In this document: positions 54,901 through 64,000 of the stretch, piece by piece
How positions within the stretch are numbered: position 1 is the first letter of the stretch
How the letters are laid out: every line of letters begins with the position of its first letter
Assembly: GCA_024509875.1 (NCBI GenBank)
Contig: JAMPIV010018956.1
Coordinates: forward strand, 62,001 to 126,000
DNA: 64,000 nucleotides
From: Oreohelix idahoensis
Lineage: Eukaryota; Mollusca; Gastropoda; Stylommatophora; Oreohelicidae
Direction: 5' to 3'
Translations under genes and position numbers: made by a program
The notes under the pieces: model-generated
What the model saw: the letters and a program-made list of their open reading frames with translations, nothing else
The model's database searches: none
What the model was told of the DNA's origin: nothing

Positions 54901-56928
54901 ATGTATGCGACCAAGTATTAAATCACAAATTGGATTCGGAAGAAGACATGCTTGGATCTGTCCTGAAAAAAATGGTGTATGAAGTGTTATAATGGCTGTG
55001 GGAAATGTTTCCACAGTTCCGCCAAACGTCACACATTTCACAACCCTGCCCGTCGCACAACTAGGGTCGATCAGCGAAGTCCGGACGCCCACAGTGGTAC
55101 AACCTGAGTCGAATAAAAGAGAGCATGAAATATTGTTAACAAATCCTCTGTTAAACTTAAGAGAGCCCTGTCCCTGGTGTACTGACGCAGCAGTGGCCGT
55201 ACAGACTGCAGGTAGACTAGGCAAGGTATGTCCGCAACGCAGCGTCGTGATCGCCTTAGGCTGGAAAAGAGTCGAGCATTCTGGACAGTCTTTCACCTGG
55301 GTACAATCAAGAGAACAAGACATAGCATTGTGAGTTTCAGCTACTTTACCCTGTTCAATGTTAGCCTGTGTATCAATTAAAGAGACATTAGAATGTCTAA
55401 CCGTATTACTTGACGATCTATCTCTGCGACGCGATCGATTTTGATTATTGTCATTAAAATTGCCAAAATTGTCGTTTCTGCTAGAGTTAAAATTTGGACG
55501 AGTCCGATAGTTTGTATAATTAAAGTTATGCTGTTCTTTAAAATTTTTATTCCAAGAACCTTGTCTGTTTTGCGGACCCTGAGATTTTGATCTCCAGTTT
55601 TGTTTATTATAATGTCCTTGATTATTTTTAAAATTATTGTTACCAAAATCTCGCGATCTGTGAGCTTGGTTCCAAGAAACATTAAATGGAGCAGATTGTT
55701 GAAATTGCTTCCCTTTGTAAAAGTTATCATTGTTAAAATTGTAATTATTTTCCTTATTGACATACCTATCAGCACTAAAAGAACGATTGCGTGAAAAATT
55801 GTTTTGTTGTGCTGCAAAAGCAACAGGCAATTCATTCTTAATCTGTGCATTACTTAGATCCATGGTTGGGTGAGCAGTGCAAAAATTTTTTGCATGTTCT
55901 TCTAAATTTTTCATTGATAAAGGTTTCCTTTCGTGTAAAAATGCGAGAAATGTAGGATTTACAGACGAAAGTACCTTATCGCGCATCAGTAAATCGAAGA
56001 GACCTTCATACGACTTTTCAATTTTGGATAATTCAATCCATCTTTCTAGTGTTAGTCGTATTTGTGACAGAAAATCATTGAAATTTCTGCTAGATTGAGG
56101 TAGTAATGTATGAAATCTTAAACGATATTCGTCTTCTGTCATTTGGAATTTTTGCAGAAGTGCCGCTCTAAGAGCATTATAGTCATTTTTCTCACCAATG
56201 CTGGTGGTATGATAAACTGCTAATGCATCCCCTGTAAGTAATCTGGATAAATATGTACAGTATAGCGCTTTATCCACGTTATAAGACCCACAAGTGGCCT
56301 CAAACCTATCTAGGAAGAATATCACGTCATCAGACGGGGGATTAAATTTTGGTAATTTAAGGTGAATTTCCTTAAAATGATCCTGTCTGGATGAAGTTTG
56401 GCTTTCAAAAGTTCTCTGAGAATTAGATTCCTGCGTTAACCTAATTCTCTCATATTCTGACTCTGCTAATTTCAGTTCATGCTGTCGTTTTTTTTCATTC
56501 TCTTCCATCTCAAGCTGAAGTCGTTTTACATTTTGTTCAGCTATTAATCTCCTCTCTTCCATTTCTTTTTGTTTATTTTCCATTTCTTTTTCAGCCTCCT
56601 TTTGCTTATGTTCTGCCTCTCGCTGAAATCGTTTATCTTCTAATTCAGCGGCCAATCTCATTTTTTTCTCCTCTTCCTCAGCTATAAATTTCCTCTTCTT
56701 TTCATCCTCCTCAGCAGTTAATCTCATTTTTTTCTCCTCTTCCTCAGCCTCAGTCCGTTTTTGATCTGCCTCAAATTTCAAATTTTCCAAACGTAACTTT
56801 TCAGCATCCAATCTTTGAGATTCCAACCTTTGAGATTCTTTATATTCTGTCATAGCAAATGATCTAATCTCTTCCTGAGGTATATTAAGCGCCTTAGCTT
56901 GCTTAATAAAATAGTCTAAGGTAGCCAT
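51925..56928 (-). CDS. gag-pol polyprotein, Gmr1-like, 1,667 aa
   Basis: A single uninterrupted frame from the ATG at 56928. Residues ~30-180 form a long, highly charged coiled coil (E/K/R/Q-rich). ~190-370 is a capsid-like region (LPKFNPPSDDVIFFLDRFEA). ~380-520 is an Asn/Arg/Phe-rich basic region instead of CCHC zinc knuckles. Protease: LLFDSGCTTVG, active Asp ~607. Integrase: HAHDSQCAGHMGF with CRSCLICQ (~800-840), then DIIGP (~873), LSDHGVQF (~931) and NGLIERLNRT (~967). RT follows: IRLCVDYRKLN, FFSKFDLSKGYWQVPL, WNFMPFGLMNAPATF, and VITYIDDICLFSD with YIDD ~1397. RNase H (~1530-1650): LRSDASSYAIAAVLMQE, LDKELLALVW, NVFADCLSRCP. Where most Gypsy RNases H have a TDH-type Asp, this protein reads VVESSKSARY. 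No frameshift separates gag and pol. Confidence 0.96.
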   Translation of the reverse strand: MATLDYFIKQAKALNIPQEEIRSFAMTEYKESQRLESQRLDAEKLRLENLKFEADQKRTEAEEEEKKMRLTAEEDEKKRKFIAEEEEKKMRLAAELEDKRFQREAEHKQKEAEKEMENKQKEMEERRLIAEQNVKRLQLEMEENEKKRQHELKLAESEYERIRLTQESNSQRTFESQTSSRQDHFKEIHLKLPKFNPPSDDVIFFLDRFEATCGSYNVDKALYCTYLSRLLTGDALAVYHTTSIGEKNDYNALRAALLQKFQMTEDEYRLRFHTLLPQSSRNFNDFLSQIRLTLERWIELSKIEKSYEGLFDLLMRDKVLSSVNPTFLAFLHERKPLSMKNLEEHAKNFCTAHPTMDLSNAQIKNELPVAFAAQQNNFSRNRSFSADRYVNKENNYNFNNDNFYKGKQFQQSAPFNVSWNQAHRSRDFGNNNFKNNQGHYNKQNWRSKSQGPQNRQGSWNKNFKEQHNFNYTNYRTRPNFNSSRNDNFGNFNDNNQNRSRRRDRSSSNTVRHSNVSLIDTQANIEQGKVAETHNAMSCSLDCTQVKDCPECSTLFQPKAITTLRCGHTLPSLPAVCTATAASVHQGQGSLKFNRGFVNNISCSLLFDSGCTTVGVRTSLIDPSCATGRVVKCVTFGGTVETFPTAIITLHTPFFSGQIQACLLPNPICDLILGRIHGIKECTPQQIAEWEERHIQTANAVVTRAQATNMSHDTPIEPTVHTTCDDDAPISRELFATLQKNDDSLKNFFQYVNKKNTSNKLAKSRHDFILKNGILVRVIREKDSSLCYQILVPSSMRSRILRHAHDSQCAGHMGFSRTKSRVLSAFYWPGVHRDITLYCRSCLICQEVKVRGPFHAAPIQAADIPIRPFDKMAIDIIGPILPSARGHTHILTCIDMCTRWPEAIPLKNTSSASVAEALMLIFSRIGFPRKILSDHGVQFISESMSQVMKTLGIDRSLSSIYHPMSNGLIERLNRTLKQLLGKMTQDHPQDWDRVLPACLFAYREVQNQATGFSPFQLVFGMQPRGPMSLIHDLLVDENIEEETQSSYEYVISLRKRIIDACRLATASSEQAKEKARLFANKYRRLRQLIPGDEAFVLLPTHNNRLLITWRGPFRIISRISDVDYIVDVNGKHKTFHINMLKEYYSRPDYLQSVFQATDDPTPPIQHYSSLSVIQEEESSFDDVQLPIPVVPLHSTEKWNDVTISSTLSADQRQQVSNILHSYEDVLTDIPGHTSVIQHDIILTDDTPIRVRPYPIPLHFRDKVDKELDEMLQLNIIEPSSSPYSSSMVIIRKKDNNIRLCVDYRKLNKVTKFDAEPLPLLDDLLERLSHATFFSKFDLSKGYWQVPLTPKAKPFTAFSTPRGLFQWNFMPFGLMNAPATFVRMMRRILSHRSDVITYIDDICLFSDSWDEHIQGLKSLLSTLRDYNLTAKPSKAFVGFHDISFLGHRIGRGLMYTEDSNVSKILNISAPKTKKQVRSLLGLIQFYSKFIPHLSTITAPLSSLLKKGTSNVIKWSQDHQTALDYIKQFFSNKPFLRLPNKDLTFVLRSDASSYAIAAVLMQEYGGTLFPVMYVSRKLTTSEMKYSVLDKELLALVWAITKLDRYPLGSHFVVESSKSARYAIALQPFHFEIRAIPGVQNVFADCLSRCPSERVETKPLPDGETSSPKHE

Positions 56929-57940
56929 TATTCAATATTATTATGTAATAATACTATTTAAAAGTGTTATTACAACTAGTGGTCTTCGTTCCTGTCCTTA
57001 GAACGGTATAATGTTATCATATAATTATTAAATATGTTATTAATCAATAAATTTATGTAATCAAATGTCATGAAATGAACAACGTGACAAACAATAGAAA
57101 CAATACCGACAAGACACGATGAACTGGACGGGTGAACACAATCGTAGAAATCAAAAAAAAATAAAAATGTATAACTAAAATAGAATATCGTAAAAATATA
57201 CGACGATAACTACGATCAGATAATTAACAGAACAATTGACAACACAGTGTAAAAACATAGGTTTTGTAAAAAACTGAACGACAGGAAAGGTGAGATGGAC
57301 GCAAAATACAAACAAAATTCATCATAAAACTAAATACGAGTAAAATAAATACCAAAAACAACAATTAAACGTGACGAAACAGCTAAATAGATAATATTAT
57401 AAGAAGCAACTAGCGATCGGAACTTCGGCAAGGTTTCTAGCCTTGTACCGGAACTATCGCTCAATTGAAACTTACAAGTTGAGCCCTACAGAACGTCTGA
57501 CGAAGAGCCCGAATTGGCTTCGAGATGGATCTCGTTCGTCAGATCAACCTCCCTACCTCCCACGAAGAATACAACACATATAACATGTAACATGTAAAAT
57601 ATAGATATGGACATATCACGGAAGGCACAGCTAAAAGTAATAAAGCGTATAAGGAGAACACGTTATACTTAACTCGCGTGCAGGTAAAAAATCAATGTGC
57701 CTCGTCTCCGTGTATGTACGTTTGAGGATAAAATACTTCGTTCTGAGTATTAGACCACAGCTCGCACGTAATAGTGACTAAGAGATGATCCCAAGATGTT
57801 GTCGCCTTGAAAGTTCAGATCTTCAGATGATCCTAAGATGTTGTCGCCTTGAAAGTTCAGATCTTCCATTGCTGATACTTGTATAGGGTACGTTTCCTGT
57901 GAAATTCTAGATTTCATAAACACACTGGAGCACCAATTAC
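56929..57940 (-). other. Leader (5' untranslated region) of the Gmr1-like element
   Basis: About 1 kb between the 5' LTR and the gag ATG. It holds a 42-bp tandem duplication (57783-57824 and 57825-57866, one difference) starting AGATGATCC. A likely primer-binding site TGGTGCTCCAGTGTG (minus strand, 57921-57935) lies five bases from the LTR. I could not match it to a particular tRNA. Confidence 0.7.
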
Positions 57941-59010
57941 TGTTGAGTTCGTTTTATGGTTGAGTACAGTTTATACTGGTAAAGAGGTAGCTTCAAACGC
58001 GAATGGTTAAAATGAACGAATGTCAACAATATTCTTCCAACGAACTTCAACAAGTAGTGAACTGGGCAAGTACTGGCAGTACATAAGTCGGTGATGACTG
58101 TACATCGATTTTATTCAACATGACACAGACGGAGTGGACAAGACTAACATCGTCACAGGCGCAAAGATCATACATCAGCATAATGGTAATTACTTTTAAA
58201 GTTCCTGAAGATTCTCTACCATAAAGTCCTCTGACTCAAGTGACTAAGGATCACAAACTGTTACCGTATAATATTCTTCTCATTCAAGTCCGTTGACCTT
58301 CTCTCAAGGACGTCTATCATGGTAACGTATTCATACTCCAGGATAAAATCTTCCATATCATACTTCACAATCCCATACGTTCTCCAAAACATAATGTTAG
58401 ATAGCATATAGTTTCAAACAAAGTCATACACGATAATACGAACAGGTTAGAGATTCCAGTTTGCTAACCTCTCCCATTCTATGCCACGCTTCTGGCATTG
58501 TTGTAACAGCATATTAAAACATGTGCATAAGGTAATCAATAACTTCTTCCACTCGTAGGAATCCTTCTTCTACGATACAAATCCTAAAGGCAAACGACTC
58601 TGTAGATCCATTCTAGGAATAACATCTTCCCGCTAGACTAGTATTAGAGCGGCCTTATAATACAGCTTTAAATAAGAAGTGGGGCGATAACTTACGTGAC
58701 ATTGCTGCTATTGGTTTCGACCTGAAGACCAATACAGATCACTAGAATAAATGGCTTTCCATAAACATGCCATTGAATACAAATATAATATAACAATCAT
58801 GGACATAAACAAGTTCCATGTTGCCCTTCAAATCATGACGTCAGAAACTACTCAACTAGGTTACCCGTGCGTCCCAAAGCAACACTCACTGCTTCGTGCA
58901 CGTCAGTGCGCGAATCATTCGACCGCACAAATAATATAACTATATCAAGACTGGTGCGTACATTTGGCAGGACCGAAGACTACCCCCTTAGGTAATAAAT
59001 GTACGTAACA
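57941..59010 (-). repeat. 5' LTR, 1,070 bp
   Basis: Differs from the 3' LTR by TTGCTAACC versus TGGCTAACC and by CCAAAGCA versus CCATAGCA only. TGACGTCA is at 58836-58843. Confidence 0.97.
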
Positions 59011-59015
59011 CATAT

Positions 59016-59410
59016 CCAGAAAATATTTCCCAGAGTGAGATCTCAGAGAGGTAGCGGATAGGTACCCTGAGAATACAACATCATCAACAATTAGACTCAG
59101 GGACTTACACAGCTTGACCTCACTCTGTACTCACTTAGTTGAGTAACACCAATAACCTCTCATACTCACCACAAATAGTCAGATAAAATATTATAGAAAG
59201 AAATCAATAATTCATTTATTGTGTTGGACGAGTTGTGAAGAAACCTACCTTGACATTAGGAGTAAAGTTCCTCCAGAAACATCTAGAGATGTGGCCTCAT
59301 CACAAAAGACTTGACAAAACAACAGCTGCAGTACTCAGCAAGAGTTAAGTGTATTAAAATGCAAAAGCAACGTACAGTTACATTTCCGCATCACGTCTCC
59401 ATGAAGGCAT

Positions 59411-59413
<3 letters not shown>
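59016..59413. other. No recognisable feature
   Basis: About 400 bp of host flank beyond the LTR element. Nothing identified. Confidence 0.5.

Positions 59414-59476
<63 letters not shown>
59414..59476. repeat. (TA)n microsatellite
   Basis: About 62 bp of TA abutting the 3' end of the RLE-type LINE, possibly its integration site. Confidence 0.97.
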
Positions 59477-59479
<3 letters not shown>

Positions 59480-62400
59480 TGGAAACTCTTTACAGAGCGA
59501 TACAACAGGAAGCAATCTGATCATCAGAAGTAGTCCCCCGTCCGACAAGTGTTTCGGCTCATTATACTCATTTACACTCTAAAGGGGCGGGGGGGGGGGC
59601 ACTTGGGTCATGACTCCCAAGTGTCTCAGCCTCCTGTTGTCTTGTATCGAAAATGAACCCATTTCACTCTGGTAGCAACTTTGAATTCACAACTCCGCCA
59701 GCCTGGAGGCAATAGTGAAAGTAACAAAGAGAAGACAAATTATCCCGTTCGTTCCGTTGCACACAACTGGGGACAGAGACTGACACACCTGCGCGAAGCC
59801 GAAGGTTAGCCACTGCGCGCTAGCAACTGACATTCTATGCCTAACACCTCTTATAGTATACACCGCGTGTTGCCGCTCAGTCACAGCCCTTTCACCAGTA
59901 CTGTACACCAAAAAAACTCTACGTATTGTGCACTTAGAAAAATTCCTGGTGTTTTCTGTACCGCAGAGTTTCCTGTCCTGAGTTCCATATCCCATTGCGT
60001 TGTTCCACAGCCAGCATGATGCCTTTTCAGCAGTTTTACTAAGCCTCTTCAGAGCCCTTGTTCTCGACTGTCCCCTCAGCCCCATCAGTTTCAATAAATC
60101 TTATACTGATGCAGCTTCAAGCGCTCTTGCGCCCACCTCAACAGCCACGACCCTTGCAGTGAACCCATCGTGTCTCAGATCCGCGGCCAGATCATTATAC
60201 TTGGCCGTTTTGAACGAATATTGCTCGTCCAATCTGGATTCAAATGGCACGGTCAGTTTAATCAGTATAACCTGAAGCGATGCTGAAGAATGAAGCACTA
60301 TATCCAGCCGTCTCCGCGATTTTCTGATACTCTCTAGATATGCCCTTCCTCCAGGTAGGTCTACCGCCATCTCCCAATCGTTTGCACAGTCAAGAAGAGA
60401 TGGTAAACTGCTACCTGGTTTAATTGGTTTGGGGTGTGCTGACTTTCCTGTCCTCGGAAAGTATGTATTTGAGGTGTTCAGCCTGGCTTTGCTATTCGCT
60501 TTCATCCTTGCCATGTCTATTGTCGTAGCCAGCTCATTTAGCACTTTGTTGTGGCGCCAAGTGCATCGCCCTTGCTCTAATGACACCTTACACGCTGAGA
60601 GCACGTGTTCAAGTGTCTGCCTCCCATGGCACAGGGGGCACTGCTCATCATCCGACTTTCCCCATCTTACAAGGTTTGTGGCCGACGGCAGCAGGCCATA
60701 CGTTGATCTAACAACGAAGCTGAGCCTAAGAGGTGCCATATATCGTTCCATGTCAAGGACCTCTGCAGGGCTCCTTCCCATGTTGTCCATTGGCCTTGTT
60801 GGGCCTGCTGCACTGCTTTTTTTGCAACCTCTTATCATTCTCAGCCCCTCGTATCTCCTGAACTACCATGTCTCTGCGCTCCCTGTATGATGCCTTGAAT
60901 CACCAGCGGATGTATCCATGACCAAATCCCCGTCTATTCGTTTGTGTGTATCCGATTACCTCCCTCAGCTTGAGCGACTCTTGGGCAGCATCAACAGCTT
61001 CTTCCACTCTCCACTTCCTTCCCGTTCTCAGTGTGGGCTGAATGGACTTAACCACGTCATCTGCGAACTCGCGTAGCATCATTGCAAGCTTTGCCTTTCC
61101 AACTTTGTACACTTCAACAACTGACTTGAAGGGAAGCTGAAGTTTTGACTTTATGCAGTACAATGCTACATCTGACAGACCTGGTGGTACCCCTGGCCAT
61201 TTCATCATGAAATTGTTAACCTTCTGCTCTATAGCTTCCACTGTACTTGTGCTTAACTCATATATAAGCAGTGGCCACAGCAGCTTAGGTATCAACATGA
61301 ATTGGAGGCACCACAGTTAGAGTTTCCCTAGGAGTCTGCTTTGGTCTATGATCTGTAGCCCTCTGCCTGCCATTTCTATTGTCTGTTGCACTGCCTTCGA
61401 GTCTTTTAATGAGGCATCGTACACCCTGCCAAGACTTTTAACAGGTTTCTCAATCACAGTAGGGATTCTTTGGTTCTAAACCAGGAATATGACCTGCATT
61501 ATTTTCCCTTTCCTGGCTGATAGGTTGCTCGACTTCTTAGGTTTATAGCTCATTCTGCACCAGCTGACTAGTTTATCCAGGCGTGCTAACACGCTCCGGG
61601 CCTGGTGTTCATCTGATGTCAGAATTGTTGTGTCATCCATGAATGCTTTGAGCGGTGGCATGTGACACATTCCACTGAAATTTGGACCTATTACTACTCC
61701 TTCAGCCGCATTGAGGATTACCTGCATAGCCAACACGAATAGTATCGGAGAGATGGTATATCCCATCAAGGCCAATCCATTTCATTGTGTACTCTCTGGT
61801 TGAAAATATGACAGAGAACCCTGCGAAATACAGCTTCTGCATTGCTGCAATCTCTTGTGGAATATGATGCATTTCTAGGGCCTGCCACAACATCTGGTGT
61901 TGAATGGATCCATAAGCATTTGCTAGATCTAACCATATTACATGGAGGTTCGTTCTGTCGGACGTTGCCTTTTGAATTGCTTCCCAGATCATTGCAGCAT
62001 GCTCTAGACATCCTGCTGTACCTTGGATACCTCCTTTCTGAATAGGAATGTCAATGTGCATTTCTAAATGTACTCCGTGTTTGTCTCAGTCAATTTACTA
62101 AACACTTTCAAAACTGAGCTATACCAGAATAATAAGAATTCCACTGAGTAAATCAGGGGTGGGGCTAAACGATCTGAAATTAAACACTGCTTAAATTCTT
62201 CACAAAAGTTGTCGGCAGATTCTAGAATTAACGTGCTCAGCAACAGCCAGCATTGTTTTCGCTTATGTGAATATCTTGTGAAGACACCAATGTGATAGAA
62301 GCGTTACTAACCTTCTTTCTACATCTCTGCCAAGAGTAATCTTGTGTAAAGATAGACTCAGTTGAAGCCACTATTAGATACTATTGAGTTTTGGCCAGTG

Positions 62401-63660
62401 TTGGACCACTACTGCAAAGCAGGGGAGGTAAAACTGTCACAGTGTGTCATTGTACCCATTTTGCAGGAGGTATGTTTATGAGCCTTTTAGCTATCACTGA
62501 GAAGAATATCTTCACTTCCACATTAAGTAGTGAGATTGATTGGCCTGAACTGACTGATGTCTGTGGAATTTTGTTCCTTCGGTATGTAGAATCCGTTTGC
62601 CTTTCTCCATTCCTTGCTTACAAGCTGGGTTTTCCAAGCATTCTTCAGTAAATGTGGCAGTCGTTTGAGCACCTCAGGGCATCTCTTATACACAACATAT
62701 GGAACACCATTAGGACCTGGAGCTGACTTGCACCGAGCTTTCTGGATAATGCTTTCTACTTCGTGCATCGTTGGGGGCTTGGTTTTAAATTCAACTCCTG
62801 GCTTACTATGCCATTTAAGGCTATGCGGCTGAGCGGCTAATCTTTGCGACCATCTGAATCGGTCATTCTAAGGTGTTCTTCCAGGTCTTCTTTCCTAATG
62901 TTTAGTGTTCCCGACCGTGGCTGCTCAACCAGTTCTTTGGCGCATTTGAAGGGCTCCCTGAAGAATCTTTCCCCATCCCTCTGCGTCTTCCTTTTCTTCC
63001 TGCACAACCTTCCTGCTCTACAAAAGGCATTAAGTTGGCCCTTTCAGGTGCTCTAAAACTGTCGTGACACTTCCTTCTCCGTAGCCACTGCGTTCTTGAA
63101 TAGTTTTCGGGCATGCTTCTTCTGTTTCCTGATTTCTTCAATTTTAATTTGTCTTCTACTTTTTTTGTAGTGTGTTACTTTCCCTTGCCTCCCTGACTCC
63201 GAACACTTTGTGACAGTGAAGATATATTATGTCACTGAATATTTCCAGCTTCTTCTCCAAAGTTATCTGCTTCAGGTTTATCAAACTCTTTTGACAAGGC
63301 TTCGTCCAGTTGTTCCCAAAGCCCCTTTGCACTGGCAGGGGGAAACTTGATTGCATCTCTCTTTCCGTCCAAGAAGTGTGTGAGATCATCATCAGGCAGA
63401 TCAACTTGAATGTACTCAGCACTGTGGATTGACTCCTGTCTAAGTTCTTCTAACGTCTTACCCATCAAGACAGAGCGCTGTTGATTTCCCCCTGATGAAC
63501 TCTTACACCCCTTTTTCATTCTGTGGATTTTCATTCCTCTCTGAGTAGAGAATTTCCTACCAAAGGCACATGAAAATTCCAGCCGTTGTTCAGAGCTCGA
63601 AGTCTGTGTAACGGGTCTGGTCAATTCCATTAAGGCGCCTGTGGATTCATCATTATACCC
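59477..63660 (-). pseudogene. LINE with restriction-like endonuclease (R2/HERO-like), decayed
   Basis: Minus-strand pieces in order. N-terminal zinc finger (FGRKFSTQRGMKIHRMKKGC, ~63550). RT start (CKSAPGPNGVPYVVYKRCPE, ~62700; QFRPINL, ~62530; LNVEVKIFFSVIAKRL, ~62480). After an R1 insertion RT continues with KGGIQGTAGCLEHAAMIWEA, VIWLDLANAYGSIQHQMLW and LKAFMDDTTILTSDE, where FMDD is the catalytic box. Then a C-terminal part with the CCHC finger CPLCHGRQTLEHVLSAC and the endonuclease RRRLDIVLHSSASLQVILIK, LTVPFESRLDEQYSFKTAKY. In this family the endonuclease core is a PD...E type motif; here the positions read LD and K, so it is probably inactive. Several frameshifts. A ~380-bp 3' untranslated region follows, shared with 19978-20360. 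Confidence 0.9.
62063..62430 (-). repeat. Dispersed repeat R1, copy 3, inside the RLE LINE
   Basis: Matches the right third of R1 copy 1 (2663-3032): CTCAGTCAATTTACTAAAC, CAGATTCTAGAATTAACGTG, GAGTAATCTTGTG, GGACCACTACTGCAAAGCAG. The flanking sequence on both sides is RT of the same LINE, interrupted only here, so R1 moved into an existing element. No clear target duplication was seen, and ~40 bp at the right junction are unassigned. Confidence 0.8.
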
Positions 63661-63809
63661 CCTTTCTGTGAATCCTAGGGGCGTCTATCGTGCTTGGATT
63701 TTATGGCGGTTGTTTAAAGCTTACGGGATGCAAACCCGTTCAGCCGGTTTCTAGTCTTTCCCAATGTCATCTGTCTTTCCAGAGGTCCATCGGTCTTTTC
63801 AGAATTGTC
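63661..63809. other. 5' untranslated region of the RLE LINE or spacer
   Basis: About 150 bp between the first readable LINE codons and the next LINE tail. No motif. Confidence 0.4.
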
Positions 63810-64000
63810 ACTCGTCTGACCATGCAATTATGATAGTAAACTGTATACGAAGCAATACAACAGGGGGTAATCTGATCATCAGAGAAGTTTCCCCCCCCCC
63901 CCCGTCGATCAAGTGTTTCGGCCCTTTATTCTCCTTTAAAATCTAAAAAAGTGGGGGGGGGGGGGGGTTCTCACCTGGTCATGACTCCCAAATGTCTCAG
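63810..64000 (-). repeat. 3' end of a second RLE-type LINE copy, cut by the window edge
   Basis: Same orientation and sequence as 59477-59640: CAATCTGATCATCAGA-type block with TAATCTGATCATCAGAG here, AAGTGTTTCGGCC, and GTCATGACTCCCAA near the edge. It includes long C and G homopolymers (63892-63903, 63953-63967). Confidence 0.85.

Larger units (their letters stand above)
49950..59010 (-). mobile_element. Complete Gmr1-like LTR retrotransposon (integrase before RT)
   Basis: A 9,061-bp element with identical-length LTRs and exact 5-bp duplication CATAT (49945-49949 and 59011-59015). The LTRs differ at two positions in 1,070, which means a very recent insertion. Order on the minus strand: 5' LTR, 1-kb leader, one open gag-pol frame, 0.9-kb 3' untranslated region, polypurine tract, 3' LTR. 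Within pol the order is protease, integrase, RT, RNase H. Ty3/Gypsy elements normally have integrase last; the integrase-first order with Gypsy-like domains is the hallmark of the Gmr1 clade. By sequence it looks able to move. Confidence 0.96.

Noticed and set aside
54992..55333. 113-codon plus-strand frame
   Set aside because: Antisense shadow of the gag-pol polyprotein, no motif of its own.
49950..59010. env-like gene making the element retrovirus-like
   Set aside because: The 0.9 kb between the gag-pol stop and the LTR has no open frame with signal peptide or membrane segment.
63892..63967. C and G homopolymers as a quadruplex regulatory element
   Set aside because: They sit at matching variable positions of the LINE tail copies and are more likely polymerase slippage or assembly noise.

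Overview
This 64-kb window is eukaryotic and animal-like, AT-rich and packed with repeats. It holds several non-LTR retrotransposon families, two Ty3/Gypsy-type LTR retrotransposons, Tc1, mariner, hAT and piggyBac relics, a tRNA-derived SINE array, degenerate C2H2 zinc-finger sequence, and long (TA)n, (TATC)n and (TTCG)n tracts. I see no intact host gene. No organism can be named. A large-genome aquatic invertebrate (mollusc or invertebrate deuterostome) would fit, but that is inference from the transposon mix.

Layout. 0-3.6 kb: a diverged LTR fragment, copy 1 of a dispersed repeat (called R1 here) that looks like the 3' end of a zinc-finger gene, and a BovB-like RT fragment. 4.7-9.2 kb: a 5'-truncated LINE (family B, with target-site duplication, TSD) sitting at the tail of a decayed full-length LINE (family A, minus strand). 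9.4-15.4 kb: a Gypsy RT/RNase H relic, R1 copy 2 split by a Tc1 element, zinc-finger relics split by an RTE LINE, and a CR1/L2/Jockey-like LINE 3' end with a (TTCG)8 tail. 15.7-19.7 kb: a LINE-A fragment split by a 2.1-kb DNA element with a 9-bp TSD, a long inverted repeat, and an internally deleted mariner. 24.1-27.3 kb: a full-length family-A LINE with a 12-bp TSD and a single nonsense codon. 28-32 kb: piggyBac, hAT and LINE relics plus a ~330-bp tandem repeat.

32.1-33.9 kb: a 480-bp tRNA-SINE unit repeated in tandem, then inverted, all inside one 14-bp TSD. 34.0-39.5 kb: a non-autonomous hAT element (8-bp TSD) that received a Tc1 element and a Gypsy-type LTR element lacking reverse transcriptase. 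39.6-45.6 kb: LINE fragments, a Gypsy RT relic split by a hAT MITE, a hammerhead-like motif and a minisatellite. 45.6-49.9 kb: little recognisable. 49.95-59.01 kb: a young, complete LTR retrotransposon (1,070-bp LTRs with 2 differences, CATAT TSD, one open 1,667-codon gag-pol) whose integrase lies BEFORE the reverse transcriptase, the Gmr1-type order. 59.5-64 kb: a LINE with a restriction-like endonuclease (R2/HERO-like), interrupted by R1 copy 3, with a second copy's 3' end directly upstream.

How they work together: they form nested layers rather than a pathway. Several empty sites can be rebuilt from TSDs, so relative ages can be read: LINE A before the 9-bp-TSD element; hAT before Tc1 and the RT-less LTR element; a Gmr1-like RT gene before the hAT MITE; zinc-finger sequence before the RTE LINE; RLE LINE before R1 copy 3. 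The strongest candidates for something unusual are the intact integrase-first LTR element, the gag-protease-integrase element with an in-frame RT/RNase H loss, and the inverted tandem SINE array.
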